DNA of 64,000 nucleotides from the NCBI RefSeq assembly GCF_000703005.1, contig NZ_JNLH01000001.1:275501-339500 (forward strand). The letters are read 5' to 3'. A program made the position numbers and the translations under genes. This stretch comes from Pseudobutyrivibrio ruminis HUN009. GTDB lineage: Bacteria > Bacillota > Clostridia > Lachnospirales > Lachnospiraceae. This document shows positions 44,041 to 52,862 of the stretch, piece by piece (positions within the stretch are counted from its first letter, which is position 1; each line of letters opens with the position of its first letter). The notes below the pieces were generated by a model. That model searched no databases. It was not told the DNA's origin and saw only the letters and a list, made by a program, of their open reading frames with translations.

Positions 44041-45010
44041 TGTTCAAAGATTTGCAAAGTGAGTACTGGTACTCATCAACGTCCTTCTTCATAGCAAGTG
44101 CCTCGTCGATATCGAAATCAACGAACTCACCATGTCTGTATCCAACTACACGGTTTGTCTTTCCTTCGCAAAGAAGGTCAACAGCCTTTGCACCCATAGT
44201 AGATGCATATACACGGTCCTTACATGTAGGTGAACCACCACGCTGCATGTGACCAAGGATTGTAGCACGTGTCTCAATACCTGTAGCAGCTTCGATACGC
44301 TTAGCCATAGATGTTGAGTGACCGATACCCTCTGCATTGATGATGATGTGGTGCTGCTTGCCCTTCTTACGTCCTTCGATGATGTGGTTTACAAGCTTCT
44401 GCTCATCATAATCATAACGCTCTGGAAGAAGTACATCCTCAGCACCGTTTGCAATACCGCACCAAAGAGCGATATAACCAGCGCCGCGACCCATAACCTC
44501 GATGATTGAGCAACGCTCATGAGATGTAGATGTATCACGAACCTTATCGATAGCTTCCATAGCTGTGTTTACAGCTGTATCGAAACCGATTGTGTACTCT
44601 GTACATGCTATATCAAGATCGATTGTACCTGGAAGACCGATTGTGTTGATTCCGTACTTAGAAATCTTCTGAGCACCCTTGAATGAACCATCACCACCGA
44701 TAACAACAAGGCCATCGATACCTGCAGCGATTGCATTCATAGCAGCCTTCTCCTGGTACTCAGGATTAAGCATCTCTAAACAACGTGCTGTCTGAAGAAT
44801 AGTACCACCACGCTGAATAGTCTCTGAAACGCTGTGTGCGTCCATATCTATAATCTCGCCTGAAAGTAATCCGGCGTAACCTCTTCTAATACCCTTTACC
44901 TTCTTGCCTCTAGCGATTGCCTGACGAACAACAGCACGAATAGCGGCATTCATGCCAGGAGCGTCACCACCTGAGGTAAGGACACCAATTGTGTTTACTT
45001 TATCTGCCAT
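44024..45010 (-). CDS. pfkA: ATP-dependent 6-phosphofructokinase
   Basis: A 328-residue glycolytic enzyme. The N-terminal GVLTSGGDAPGMNAAIRAVVR, GGDGSFKGA (Gly after Asp, as in ATP-dependent enzymes) and PGTIDLDIACTEYTIGFDTA are clear. The active-site loop reads TIDLD where most PfkA have TIDND, so Asn is replaced by Leu while both Asp residues are kept. AGGAGG lies ten bases before the ATG. Between dnaE and the methyltransferase gene, the order known from many Clostridia. Confidence 0.94.
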   Translation of the reverse strand: MADKVNTIGVLTSGGDAPGMNAAIRAVVRQAIARGKKVKGIRRGYAGLLSGEIIDMDAHSVSETIQRGGTILQTARCLEMLNPEYQEKAAMNAIAAGIDGLVVIGGDGSFKGAQKISKYGINTIGLPGTIDLDIACTEYTIGFDTAVNTAMEAIDKVRDTSTSHERCSIIEVMGRGAGYIALWCGIANGAEDVLLPERYDYDEQKLVNHIIEGRKKGKQHHIIINAEGIGHSTSMAKRIEAATGIETRATILGHMQRGGSPTCKDRVYASTMGAKAVDLLCEGKTNRVVGYRHGEFVDFDIDEALAMKKDVDEYQYSLCKSLNNDYKY

Positions 45011-45110
45011 TTTGATAAATCCTCCTAAAATATCCCTCTGAAAACAATTCCAATCTATTTTATCCTCTTTTTTCGCTTATTTCAATAAAAATCACTCTTT
45101 TTCATTGAAA

Positions 45111-48100
45111 TTAATACCTTCTAGAGGCAAATTGAACCTTTTTGTTTACAACCTTTACATTTGCTTCTCCAAATTTCTCGTAAAGGATTTCGAGATTCTC
45201 AGCTGTTGCGCCTATTCCCCAGTTGTCTGGCATACGTTTTACAGCCTTTTCCTCGGTTAAATAGATAACCATATTGTCATTGCCATCCATACTGCGAATT
45301 GTGTCAGAAAGAAGCTGTTCCTTTGAATCGTACTCTGCCTTGTTGCTAAATTGAATCCAGATTTCTCGTTTGCAATCATCAAAGCTCTTTATATCCTGGC
45401 AAATGATTTTTGCGTCCTTTTCTTCCTCTGCCTGAACTCGACCGCTGATAAAGACTTTATTATTTTCTGCAATCAAAGAACGGGCTGGCTCGAAGCTGTT
45501 AGGGAATACAATTACTTCCACCTGACCTGTAAGGTCTTCCAAAGTAATGAATGCCATAGCCTTGTTGTTTTTAGTGTACTTAATCGTTACATCTGTAATC
45601 ATTCCACCTACAACAACTGTTTTATTATCTTCGACCTTGGCCATTCCTGTTTCATCATCAACAAGGAATTCACTGGCATGAGCTGTAACATTTTTCTCAA
45701 GAAGCGCTATGTAATCATCAAGTGGATGACCACTTACATACACTCCCATAAGCTCTTTCTCAAAGGCTAATAACATTTCCTTATCGAATTCTTCAACAGG
45801 TGGCAATGAGATTTTCAAATCTTCCTTTTGCTCTTCGCTGGCAAAATCAAAAAGAGACATCTGACCATCAATCTCATTTTTCTTTTTGCTATTCATGGAA
45901 TCCAAAATGCTTGGGAAAATCATGCATTTTTGTCTACGGTTTCCATCAAGAGAATCAAGTGCTCCTGATTTGATAAGGTTTTCAATGGTTCGTTTGTTGG
46001 CATCATATTTGCTAACACGATCTATAAAGTTTTCCAAATCATGGTATGGTCCATTCTTTTCACGCTCATATTTAATGGCGTCGATTGTTGGACGACCAAC
46101 TGATTTAATTGCATATAAGCCGTAGCGAATGCTTTTGCCATCAACAGAGAAACGGCCATCTCCATAATTAACATCTGGAGGAAGTACCTCTATTCCTGAA
46201 GAACGGCATACACCAATGTATTCAGCAACCTTTCCGCTGGCATCAATAACAGATGTCATAAGAGCTGCCATGAATTCGATTGGATAATATTTCTTCAAAT
46301 ATGCTGTCTGCAAGGCAACAACAGCATAGGCGGCAGCATGGGATTTGTTGAAAGCGTACTTGGCGAAATCAACCATGTGATCGTAGATTCCATTAGCCAC
46401 CTGGCTTGAAATGCCATTTGCTACACATCCAGGAATCTTAGTAATCTTTCCAGTGATATGGTTTTCGATTTGACCACCGTTAACGAAAATCTCGCGGTTC
46501 TCCTCGATGACATACTGCTTCTTTTTACTCATGGCACGACGAATTTCATCGGCGCCACCAAGTGAGTATCCAGCCAATGACTGAACGATTTGCATAACCT
46601 GCTCCTGATATACGATACATCCGTAGGTAGGAGCAAGGATTGGCTCTAGTTCTGGGCATTCATAAACAATGCCATCCTGATTATTCTTACCTTTTATGTA
46701 GTTAGGAATGAAATCCATTGGACCCGGACGATATAGTGAAATACCGGCAATAATATCTTCGATTGAATGAGGCTTTAGCTCCTTCATGAAGTTTTTCATA
46801 CCAGTGGATTCAAGCTGGAAAACACCCTCGCATTTACCAGCGGAAATCATTTCCATCACACCCTGGTCATTATAATCTATATTATCTATATCAAGCTTGA
46901 TGCCATGATTCTTTTCTACAAGCTTTACTGCATCATTAATAACTGTAAGGGTACGAAGACCGAGGAAGTCCATCTTTAAAAGACCAAGCTCTTCAATGGT
47001 AGTCATAACAAACTGTGTAACGATTGTACCGTCACCACCTCTTGAAAGAGGGACATATTCATCCATTGGCTTTCCGGCAATAACAACGCCTGCCGCATGC
47101 ATACCAGTGTTTCGTGGAAGTCCCTCAAGAGTACGAGCTACATCAATAAGATTTTTGATTTGATCATCCGCATCATACATGGCCTTAAGGTCACGATTCA
47201 TTTCAAGCGCTTTGTCCAAAGTGATGCCTAAATCCATAGGAATCATTTTGGCAATGGAATCCACATAGCCATATGGTAAATCCATTACTCGGCCTACATC
47301 ACGGATAACACCACGAGCCTTTAATGTACCGAAGGTAACAATCTGAGTTACGCATTCCTTGCCGTACTTTTCAATAACGTAATCGATTACTTCTGAACGA
47401 CGCTCGTAGCAGAAGTCAATATCTATATCGGGCATGGATACACGCTCTGGGTTAAGGAAACGCTCAAACACCAGGCTGTATTTGATTGGATCGATATTGG
47501 TAATTCCTGTGGTGTAGCTGACGAGAGAACCTGCAGCAGAACCACGTCCCGGACCTACTGGAATGCCGTGAGTTCTAGCGTAGTTGATGAAATCCCAAAC
47601 AATAAGGAAGTAATCAACATATCCCATGTTTTTAATAACATTTAATTCGTATTCAAGACGAGATTTGAGGCTTTCAGCCTTGTCACCATAACGACGGTCC
47701 AAGCCCTCATAGCAAAGCTTATTCAGATATGTCCATGAATCATAGCCTTCTGGAACCTCGAAATGAGGAAGCTTTGTCTCACCGAAAACGATTTCTACAT
47801 GACATCTATCTGCTATTTCCTGGGTACGATAAACCGCTTCCTTTGCATAAGGGAAGAGCTCTAGCATTTCTTCTTCTGATTTAACATAGAACTCGTCTGT
47901 TTCAAAACGCATTCTATCTACATCCTGAAGCTTTTTACCTGTTTGGATACAAAGGAGCACATCATGGCTAGCTGCATCTTCTTTGTTGGTGTAGTGGCAA
48001 TCGTTTGTAGCAACAAGTGGAATGCCAGTCTCCTTTGAAAGACGAAGAAGCCCCTGATTAACAGTCTTTTGCTCATCAATACCATGATCCTGCATCTCAA

Positions 48101-48617
48101 GGAAGTAATTATCTGCTCCAAATGTATCGCGATATTTGATAGCAACCTTTTTGGCATCATCATATAATCCACGGGCAAGAAGCCTAGCCACCTCACCTGC
48201 AAGACAAGCAGATAAGCAAATAATACCCTCGTGATATTTCTGAAGAATTTCAAAATCCACACGTGGCTTGTAGTAATATCCATCTACAAAACCTGCAGAA
48301 ACGATTTTTATGAGATTCTGATATCCTTCGTTATTTTCTGCAAGCAAAATAAGATGGTAGTATCTATCCTCTCCCTGTACTCGCTCTCTATCAAAACGCG
48401 AACCTGGAGCAACATAGACCTCACATCCTAATACAGGATTTATTCCTGCTGCTTTACACTCTTTATAAAAATCTATAACACCATACATTACTCCGTGGTC
48501 TGTGATAGCTGCTGCAGTCATACCCATGTCTACGCATTTCTTAACATATGACTTTATCTTATTCGAGCCATCCAGTAGTGAATACTCTGTATGTGTATGC
48601 AAATGAACAAAACTCAT
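45111..48617 (-). CDS. dnaE: DNA polymerase III alpha subunit
   Basis: About 1168 residues, usual for Firmicute DnaE1-like replicases. N-terminal PHP domain (SFVHLHTHTEYSLLDG), palm carboxylates in MPDIDIDFCYERR with a further Asp later in the palm, fingers region with GPGRGSAAGSLV, and a C-terminal OB fold (about 1000-1075). The ATG at 48617 has GAGG five bases upstream. In-frame codons further up belong to the short structured repeat 48633-48671 and are unlikely to be translated. Downstream partner is pfkA. Confidence 0.95.
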   Translation of the reverse strand: MSFVHLHTHTEYSLLDGSNKIKSYVKKCVDMGMTAAAITDHGVMYGVIDFYKECKAAGINPVLGCEVYVAPGSRFDRERVQGEDRYYHLILLAENNEGYQNLIKIVSAGFVDGYYYKPRVDFEILQKYHEGIICLSACLAGEVARLLARGLYDDAKKVAIKYRDTFGADNYFLEMQDHGIDEQKTVNQGLLRLSKETGIPLVATNDCHYTNKEDAASHDVLLCIQTGKKLQDVDRMRFETDEFYVKSEEEMLELFPYAKEAVYRTQEIADRCHVEIVFGETKLPHFEVPEGYDSWTYLNKLCYEGLDRRYGDKAESLKSRLEYELNVIKNMGYVDYFLIVWDFINYARTHGIPVGPGRGSAAGSLVSYTTGITNIDPIKYSLVFERFLNPERVSMPDIDIDFCYERRSEVIDYVIEKYGKECVTQIVTFGTLKARGVIRDVGRVMDLPYGYVDSIAKMIPMDLGITLDKALEMNRDLKAMYDADDQIKNLIDVARTLEGLPRNTGMHAAGVVIAGKPMDEYVPLSRGGDGTIVTQFVMTTIEELGLLKMDFLGLRTLTVINDAVKLVEKNHGIKLDIDNIDYNDQGVMEMISAGKCEGVFQLESTGMKNFMKELKPHSIEDIIAGISLYRPGPMDFIPNYIKGKNNQDGIVYECPELEPILAPTYGCIVYQEQVMQIVQSLAGYSLGGADEIRRAMSKKKQYVIEENREIFVNGGQIENHITGKITKIPGCVANGISSQVANGIYDHMVDFAKYAFNKSHAAAYAVVALQTAYLKKYYPIEFMAALMTSVIDASGKVAEYIGVCRSSGIEVLPPDVNYGDGRFSVDGKSIRYGLYAIKSVGRPTIDAIKYEREKNGPYHDLENFIDRVSKYDANKRTIENLIKSGALDSLDGNRRQKCMIFPSILDSMNSKKKNEIDGQMSLFDFASEEQKEDLKISLPPVEEFDKEMLLAFEKELMGVYVSGHPLDDYIALLEKNVTAHASEFLVDDETGMAKVEDNKTVVVGGMITDVTIKYTKNNKAMAFITLEDLTGQVEVIVFPNSFEPARSLIAENNKVFISGRVQAEEEKDAKIICQDIKSFDDCKREIWIQFSNKAEYDSKEQLLSDTIRSMDGNDNMVIYLTEEKAVKRMPDNWGIGATAENLEILYEKFGEANVKVVNKKVQFASRRY

Positions 48618-48632
48618 AAAAACCTCTAGTCC

Positions 48633-48671
48633 GTCTGTTACGTTTACAAGCATAGCTTGTTAACTACAGAC
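48633..48671 (-). repeat. Short form of the structured intercistronic repeat
   Basis: Outer GTCTGT/ACAGAC and inner CAAGC/GCTTG helices occupy the same places, with the same TAC and CTAC joints, as in the 84-nt copies, but the inner 40 nt are reduced to ATA. The flanking GGACTAG is the same as in copy 1 and again leads into the ribosome site, here of dnaE. Confidence 0.7.
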
Positions 48672-48688
48672 TCCTCTATTATTTTAGA

Positions 48689-50485
48689 TTATACGAGAGA
48701 CGATAGCTCCTCCACGATTTCGCCCATCTTCGCTAAAGCTGCTTCGATTGGGGCTGGGGTGGTGAGGTCAACGCCTGCTATTTTCAAAAGCTCAACAGGT
48801 GCATCAGTGCAACCTGATGATAAGAACTTTTTGTAGCGAGCCACAGCTGGCTCACCTTCTGTAAGAATCATTTCTGCAATAGCTACTGCCGCGCAGAATG
48901 ATGTTGCATACTGATATACATAGAAATTGTAATAAAAGTGAGGTATGCGAGCCCACTCATATGCTATCTCTGGATCAGAAATCATATCTGGTCCATAATA
49001 ACGCTCATTTATGTCCTTATATATGGTCGACAGGTTTTCTGCGTTCAAGCTGTCTCCATTTTCTACCATTTCGTTTGTAATCTTTTCAAATTCAGCGAAC
49101 TGTGTTTGACGATAAACAGTTCCCTTAAAGCTGTCCAGATAGTGGTTCAAAAGATATGCTCTTTCCTTCTTATCTGTACAGTTTTTAAGCAAGTACTCTA
49201 AAAGCAATATTTCATTGCAGGTTGAAGCAACCTCTGCAACAAAGATTTTATAATTTGAATAGATGTATGGCTGTGCACTATTTGAATAGTAGCTATGCAT
49301 TGAGTGTCCCATTTCATGAGCTGTTGTAAACATATCATCAAATGTATCGTTATAATTTAAAAGCATGTATGGATGGCAGCCGTATGCAGTTGCTGAATAT
49401 GCTCCACCCTGCTTTCCTTTGTTCTCATATACATCAATCCAACGATTTGCAAAACCTTCTTTTAAAAGCTCTACATAATCATCCCCAAGAACTGCAAGTG
49501 CTTTACAGATAGTCTCCTGAGCCTCTTTATAAGTAACCTTTTTAGCTACATCAGCAATCATTGGTGTGTAGATATCATACATATGAAGCTCATCTACACC
49601 AAGGCACTTTTTTCTAAGTGAAACATATGCATGAAGCTTATCCAGATTTGCATTAACTGTCTTGACCAAGTTGTCATAAACCTCTGGTGAAACATTGTTT
49701 GCGTCCACTGCAGCTTCAAGATTTGATGAGTATCCTCTCACTCTTGAATGAAATACTCTCTGTTTTACTTCTCCACTATATGAAGATGCTAATGTATTAA
49801 TATACCCCTTCATTGTGTCGTAGTATGCCTTAAATGCATCTTTTCTGACGCGTCTGTTAGCTGACATCAAAAATGGAACAAAACGTCCATGTGTAAGCTC
49901 TACTTCTTCCCCGTTCTCATCTTTGATGGTAGGGAATTTCATATCAACATTTGTGAATGCCTCATACACTTCTGATGCAGTGTTGGACATTTCTGTTGTC
50001 ATAGCAACAACCTTCTCCATTTCCGCCGAAAGGGTGTGAGCCTTTAATCTTTGGATTTCTTTTATCTGCTTCTTATATAAATCAAGCTTTGGCTCTTTAT
50101 TGTAGAACTCCTCAAGCTTTGCTTCATCACAGGCTAATATTTCAGGGTCGATAAAGGATACATCAGAACTGATTTTGGCCATAATGCTGAAGACCTTCTG
50201 ATTCATGCTTTGATGAAGAGTGTTTCCCTGGTCCTCATCAAAAAGTCGAGCTGCATAGTTGTATGCGAACTCAAGCTTTTCAGAAATGAAGGCTGAAAGC
50301 TCAAGCACCTGCAAAAGAGTATCTGCGCTTTCACACACTTTTCCCTCAAACTTAACAAGCTCCTCCGCTTTACCAAGAATAACTTTTATATCTTTTTCCC
50401 AGTCACTGTCGCTTGCATACATATCTTTAAGGTTCCAAGTATCTTCCACCTTGACCTGGTCTCTTGTAAGTAACTCCTTTGCCAT
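48689..50485 (-). CDS. pepF: Oligoendopeptidase F
   Basis: A 598-residue M3B zinc peptidase of usual length. The active site TAHEMGHSMHSYYSN holds HExxH, with the third ligand Glu in VAEVASTCNEILLLEYLL. Cytoplasmic, cleaving peptides of about 7-17 residues. The ATG at 50485 is chosen because GGAGGA precedes it; an upstream ATG has no ribosome site. Upstream of dnaE, with only the short repeat between them. Confidence 0.93.
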   Translation of the reverse strand: MAKELLTRDQVKVEDTWNLKDMYASDSDWEKDIKVILGKAEELVKFEGKVCESADTLLQVLELSAFISEKLEFAYNYAARLFDEDQGNTLHQSMNQKVFSIMAKISSDVSFIDPEILACDEAKLEEFYNKEPKLDLYKKQIKEIQRLKAHTLSAEMEKVVAMTTEMSNTASEVYEAFTNVDMKFPTIKDENGEEVELTHGRFVPFLMSANRRVRKDAFKAYYDTMKGYINTLASSYSGEVKQRVFHSRVRGYSSNLEAAVDANNVSPEVYDNLVKTVNANLDKLHAYVSLRKKCLGVDELHMYDIYTPMIADVAKKVTYKEAQETICKALAVLGDDYVELLKEGFANRWIDVYENKGKQGGAYSATAYGCHPYMLLNYNDTFDDMFTTAHEMGHSMHSYYSNSAQPYIYSNYKIFVAEVASTCNEILLLEYLLKNCTDKKERAYLLNHYLDSFKGTVYRQTQFAEFEKITNEMVENGDSLNAENLSTIYKDINERYYGPDMISDPEIAYEWARIPHFYYNFYVYQYATSFCAAVAIAEMILTEGEPAVARYKKFLSSGCTDAPVELLKIAGVDLTTPAPIEAALAKMGEIVEELSSLV

Positions 50486-50567
50486 CTCATTATCCTCCAT
50501 CTAAATCCACTGAATCTTTCACTATTCTATCACAGATTATTCAAAGATACATTGTATTATAAAAATG

Positions 50568-50598
50568 TTCCCACCGGGAAATGGCGATAATATTTATC
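50568..50598. promoter_or_regulatory. Two adjacent palindromes ahead of the 120-aa gene
   Basis: TTCCC-ACC-GGGAA at 50568-50580 and GATAA-TAT-TTATC at 50586-50598 lie between an AT-rich promoter-like stretch and the AGGAGG site. Either could be an operator; neither is matched elsewhere in the window. Confidence 0.35.
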
Positions 50599-50618
50599 AT
50601 AATTTATAGGAGGATTCC

Positions 50619-50981
50619 ATGGATAGCCGTGAGGATTTAATCAAAGGACTAAGCCAGGCAATGAATGGCAACAAAGAAGACGAACTTGGTCGTCAATTTT
50701 TTGCAGATACAAACACTTTAAAGACAGGTGCTGCTGGTGGAAACGTAGAAGTTAGTGTTCTTGTATCGAAAGCAGAATTTGGAAGAATTGCAAGCGGTGT
50801 TTCAAAATATCACGTAACAGACCGCCGCGGAATCGAAGACGGTAACGATATTACATTTAACGAAGTAGAAGCTGATGGCTTTACTCAAACAGGCCACAAG
50901 CTTACAAAACGTGTACTTGATGTAAAATCATATCTACAGATTAATGGATTAAAAGAAGGCTATTATATCGTAGCATTTTAA
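50619..50981 (+). CDS. Hypothetical protein (120 aa)
   Basis: A soluble 120-residue protein with a perfect AGGAGG site, so it is expressed. The N-terminus is helical and acidic, the rest likely beta strands (VEVSVLVSKAEFGRIA, KRVLDVKSYLQINGLKEGYYIVAF). The small-domain pattern with repeated Gly-Asp turns might bind nucleic acid or a small ligand. I do not recognise the family. It is a monocistronic unit between pepF (divergent) and a DHH phosphoesterase (convergent), ended by a strong terminator. Confidence 0.65.
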   Translation: MDSREDLIKGLSQAMNGNKEDELGRQFFADTNTLKTGAAGGNVEVSVLVSKAEFGRIASGVSKYHVTDRRGIEDGNDITFNEVEADGFTQTGHKLTKRVLDVKSYLQINGLKEGYYIVAF

Positions 50982-51033
50982 TCATGTGCATTTGCTACTT
51001 GAAGCTACATGCTTCAGGTAACTTATTATAAAA

Positions 51034-51074
51034 GGGCTCTGGAGACCTCCCAGTTTAGTTGGAATCCAGAGCCC
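51034..51074. terminator. Bidirectional terminator
   Basis: GGGCTCTGGA and TCCAGAGCCC with a 21-base loop; T-runs follow in both directions (GATTTTTAAATTTTTT on plus, CCCTTTTAT on minus). Shared by the convergent 120-aa and DHH genes. Confidence 0.88.
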
Positions 51075-51079
51075 GATTT

Positions 51080-52615
51080 TTAAATTTTTTCGTATGTATC
51101 GCCGAAAATATTTCTTTCTATTATATATACATCTGATTTATCTGTAGCTGAAACAGCCATATAATCCCCTGGCTTGCCAAGATAATAATGCTCTGGGTCC
51201 CACTTTGTGAAGACCTTTGTGCGAACACTTACTTCCTTTGCATATATCTCGCTTGTGCCAATCGATATACAACTATGTGCCCATGGCAATAATTCTCGGC
51301 TAGTGCCTTTATCTACATCTTTTATTGTAGGTGGGTAGTTTCCAGGATAATCATATTCTTCATCAGAAATTTCATATTTCTTTACAAATGTATCCCATGT
51401 CATAGGATAAACCTCACCCTTTATGCCAATGGCGATAACTGTGTCTTCCTGAATTTCAAGTTCCACATCACCCTCTAAAGTACGAATGACACATCTGCTT
51501 GATGCTGGAAGAATATCTGTAGCTTTAACATATCCTACATGGAGACGTTTCTTTTTATATTTAGCCATGCCTTTGGTATTAGCAATATAATTATCTGTAT
51601 AGATTATTTCGTTGTCCTTGAAATATTCCTTCATTCGTTCTCTGAAGAACTGCTGAATAGCTGGGGCTGTGTACTCCATCTCCTGTAATTCCAAAAGAGA
51701 ACGGCGAATCTGTCCACCAGCTTTTATCAAATGACCACCGCCATCACCAACACCTGCACAGATAAATCTGGCAAGCTCATCTGCCTTTACTTCTTTTATA
51801 CAGCTTCGTACGGAAATCTTTACGCCACCTTCGTGGATAGAATATACAAGACAACAATGTACATCCTCTACTTCAAGAAGCATATCTGAAATAATGCCTA
51901 AAACGTTTGGATCACATGGATCTGATTTTACAATTGAGTAATGATTATCGCTGTAATATTCCGAACCAAGCAGTGCAATTCCGGCAATTCGAAGCTCCGC
52001 CTGGGAAATGTTAGAATTTCTAAACTTGGTGATAATAGACGCACTATATTTTAACTCATCGCGCATATCCATATCTAAAGGATGATGAAGCTCCGAGAAA
52101 TTGTTGCTATCTGTCATCAAGCCATAATAAAGGGCCGTTGCAAGCTTTACATCATCATTAGCATCGTAGCCAGCTTCCCTAAGCATATCCCACACAACTG
52201 TGGCACAGCTAGCCTGATATGAACGAACCTCTGCTAATTCTGGAAGCTCATTTGCCACCTGATGATGGTCGATAATTGCAATATTCTTAGCCTTGAACTG
52301 CTGAATATTGCCTTCTCCGTACTGACTGTCTACTGTCACAAGTACATCAGGCAAACCATTCTTATCAATTCCAAGGATTTCATTTAGCTGCTCCTGATAG
52401 CGCACATGATGAATGCAAATATCCAAATCCTCAATCATAAGTCGCAGATTGCTTTTAGATATTTCAAAATTACCACCATATACAAATCGGGCATGTTTGC
52501 CATTTGATTTTAAATATTTCATGACAGCAAAACCAGATGCAAGAGCGTCTGCATCCGGATTATTGTGGCATTGCACTATGATATTGTCGAATTGTAATAA
52601 TTGTTCTAGTTTCAT
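51080..52615 (-). CDS. DHH-family phosphoesterase with an extra C-terminal domain
   Basis: A 511-residue protein. Residues 1-330 are a DHH-DHHA1 unit like NrnA/GdpP-type nucleases: CHNNPDADALASG, VTVDSQYG, AIIDHHQ (the DHH triad), MTDSNNFSE, and the substrate loop GVGDGGGHLIKAGG. Residues about 345-511 form an added domain absent from NrnA (ends near 310-340), with KPGDYMAVSATDKSDVYIIERNIF near the C-terminus. The core suggests degradation of nanoRNA or a cyclic dinucleotide, possibly pGpG from the neighbouring EAL enzyme. The ATG has no clear ribosome site. The C-terminal role is unknown. Confidence 0.82.
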   Translation of the reverse strand: MKLEQLLQFDNIIVQCHNNPDADALASGFAVMKYLKSNGKHARFVYGGNFEISKSNLRLMIEDLDICIHHVRYQEQLNEILGIDKNGLPDVLVTVDSQYGEGNIQQFKAKNIAIIDHHQVANELPELAEVRSYQASCATVVWDMLREAGYDANDDVKLATALYYGLMTDSNNFSELHHPLDMDMRDELKYSASIITKFRNSNISQAELRIAGIALLGSEYYSDNHYSIVKSDPCDPNVLGIISDMLLEVEDVHCCLVYSIHEGGVKISVRSCIKEVKADELARFICAGVGDGGGHLIKAGGQIRRSLLELQEMEYTAPAIQQFFRERMKEYFKDNEIIYTDNYIANTKGMAKYKKKRLHVGYVKATDILPASSRCVIRTLEGDVELEIQEDTVIAIGIKGEVYPMTWDTFVKKYEISDEEYDYPGNYPPTIKDVDKGTSRELLPWAHSCISIGTSEIYAKEVSVRTKVFTKWDPEHYYLGKPGDYMAVSATDKSDVYIIERNIFGDTYEKI

Positions 52616-52788
52616 AAAAACTATTATATAGTTTTAACTATTAAAATAAAAGAACTATCTCCCCAATAGTCTAATTATTGTCTTTTTTCTCAATTATGAA
52701 AACTGTACACTTTCATTCCAGTTTCCTGACAACTTATTACAATTTTGCACAAACATTGAATTTTCAGCGATTACAGCGACTATTTTCG

Positions 52789-52817
52789 TTGACAGTTCCA
52801 ATTTGTAACATTATAAT
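52789..52817 (+). promoter_or_regulatory. Consensus sigma-A promoter of the EAL gene
   Basis: TTGACA at 52789-52794, a 17-base spacer and TATAAT at 52812-52817: a perfect match to both hexamers with ideal spacing, 45 bases before the ATG. Confidence 0.88.
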
Positions 52818-52862
52818 TTCTTTCTGTCTCTATTAATATTTTTATAACGTTTTAAGGAAGTT

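Noticed and set aside
50985..51015. Hairpin CTTGAAGC-TACAT-GCTTCAG followed by GTAAC, resembling the core of the structured repeat
   Set aside because: It shares GTAAC and a small stem but lacks the outer complementary helix and the GGACTAG junction, so it is not counted as a copy.
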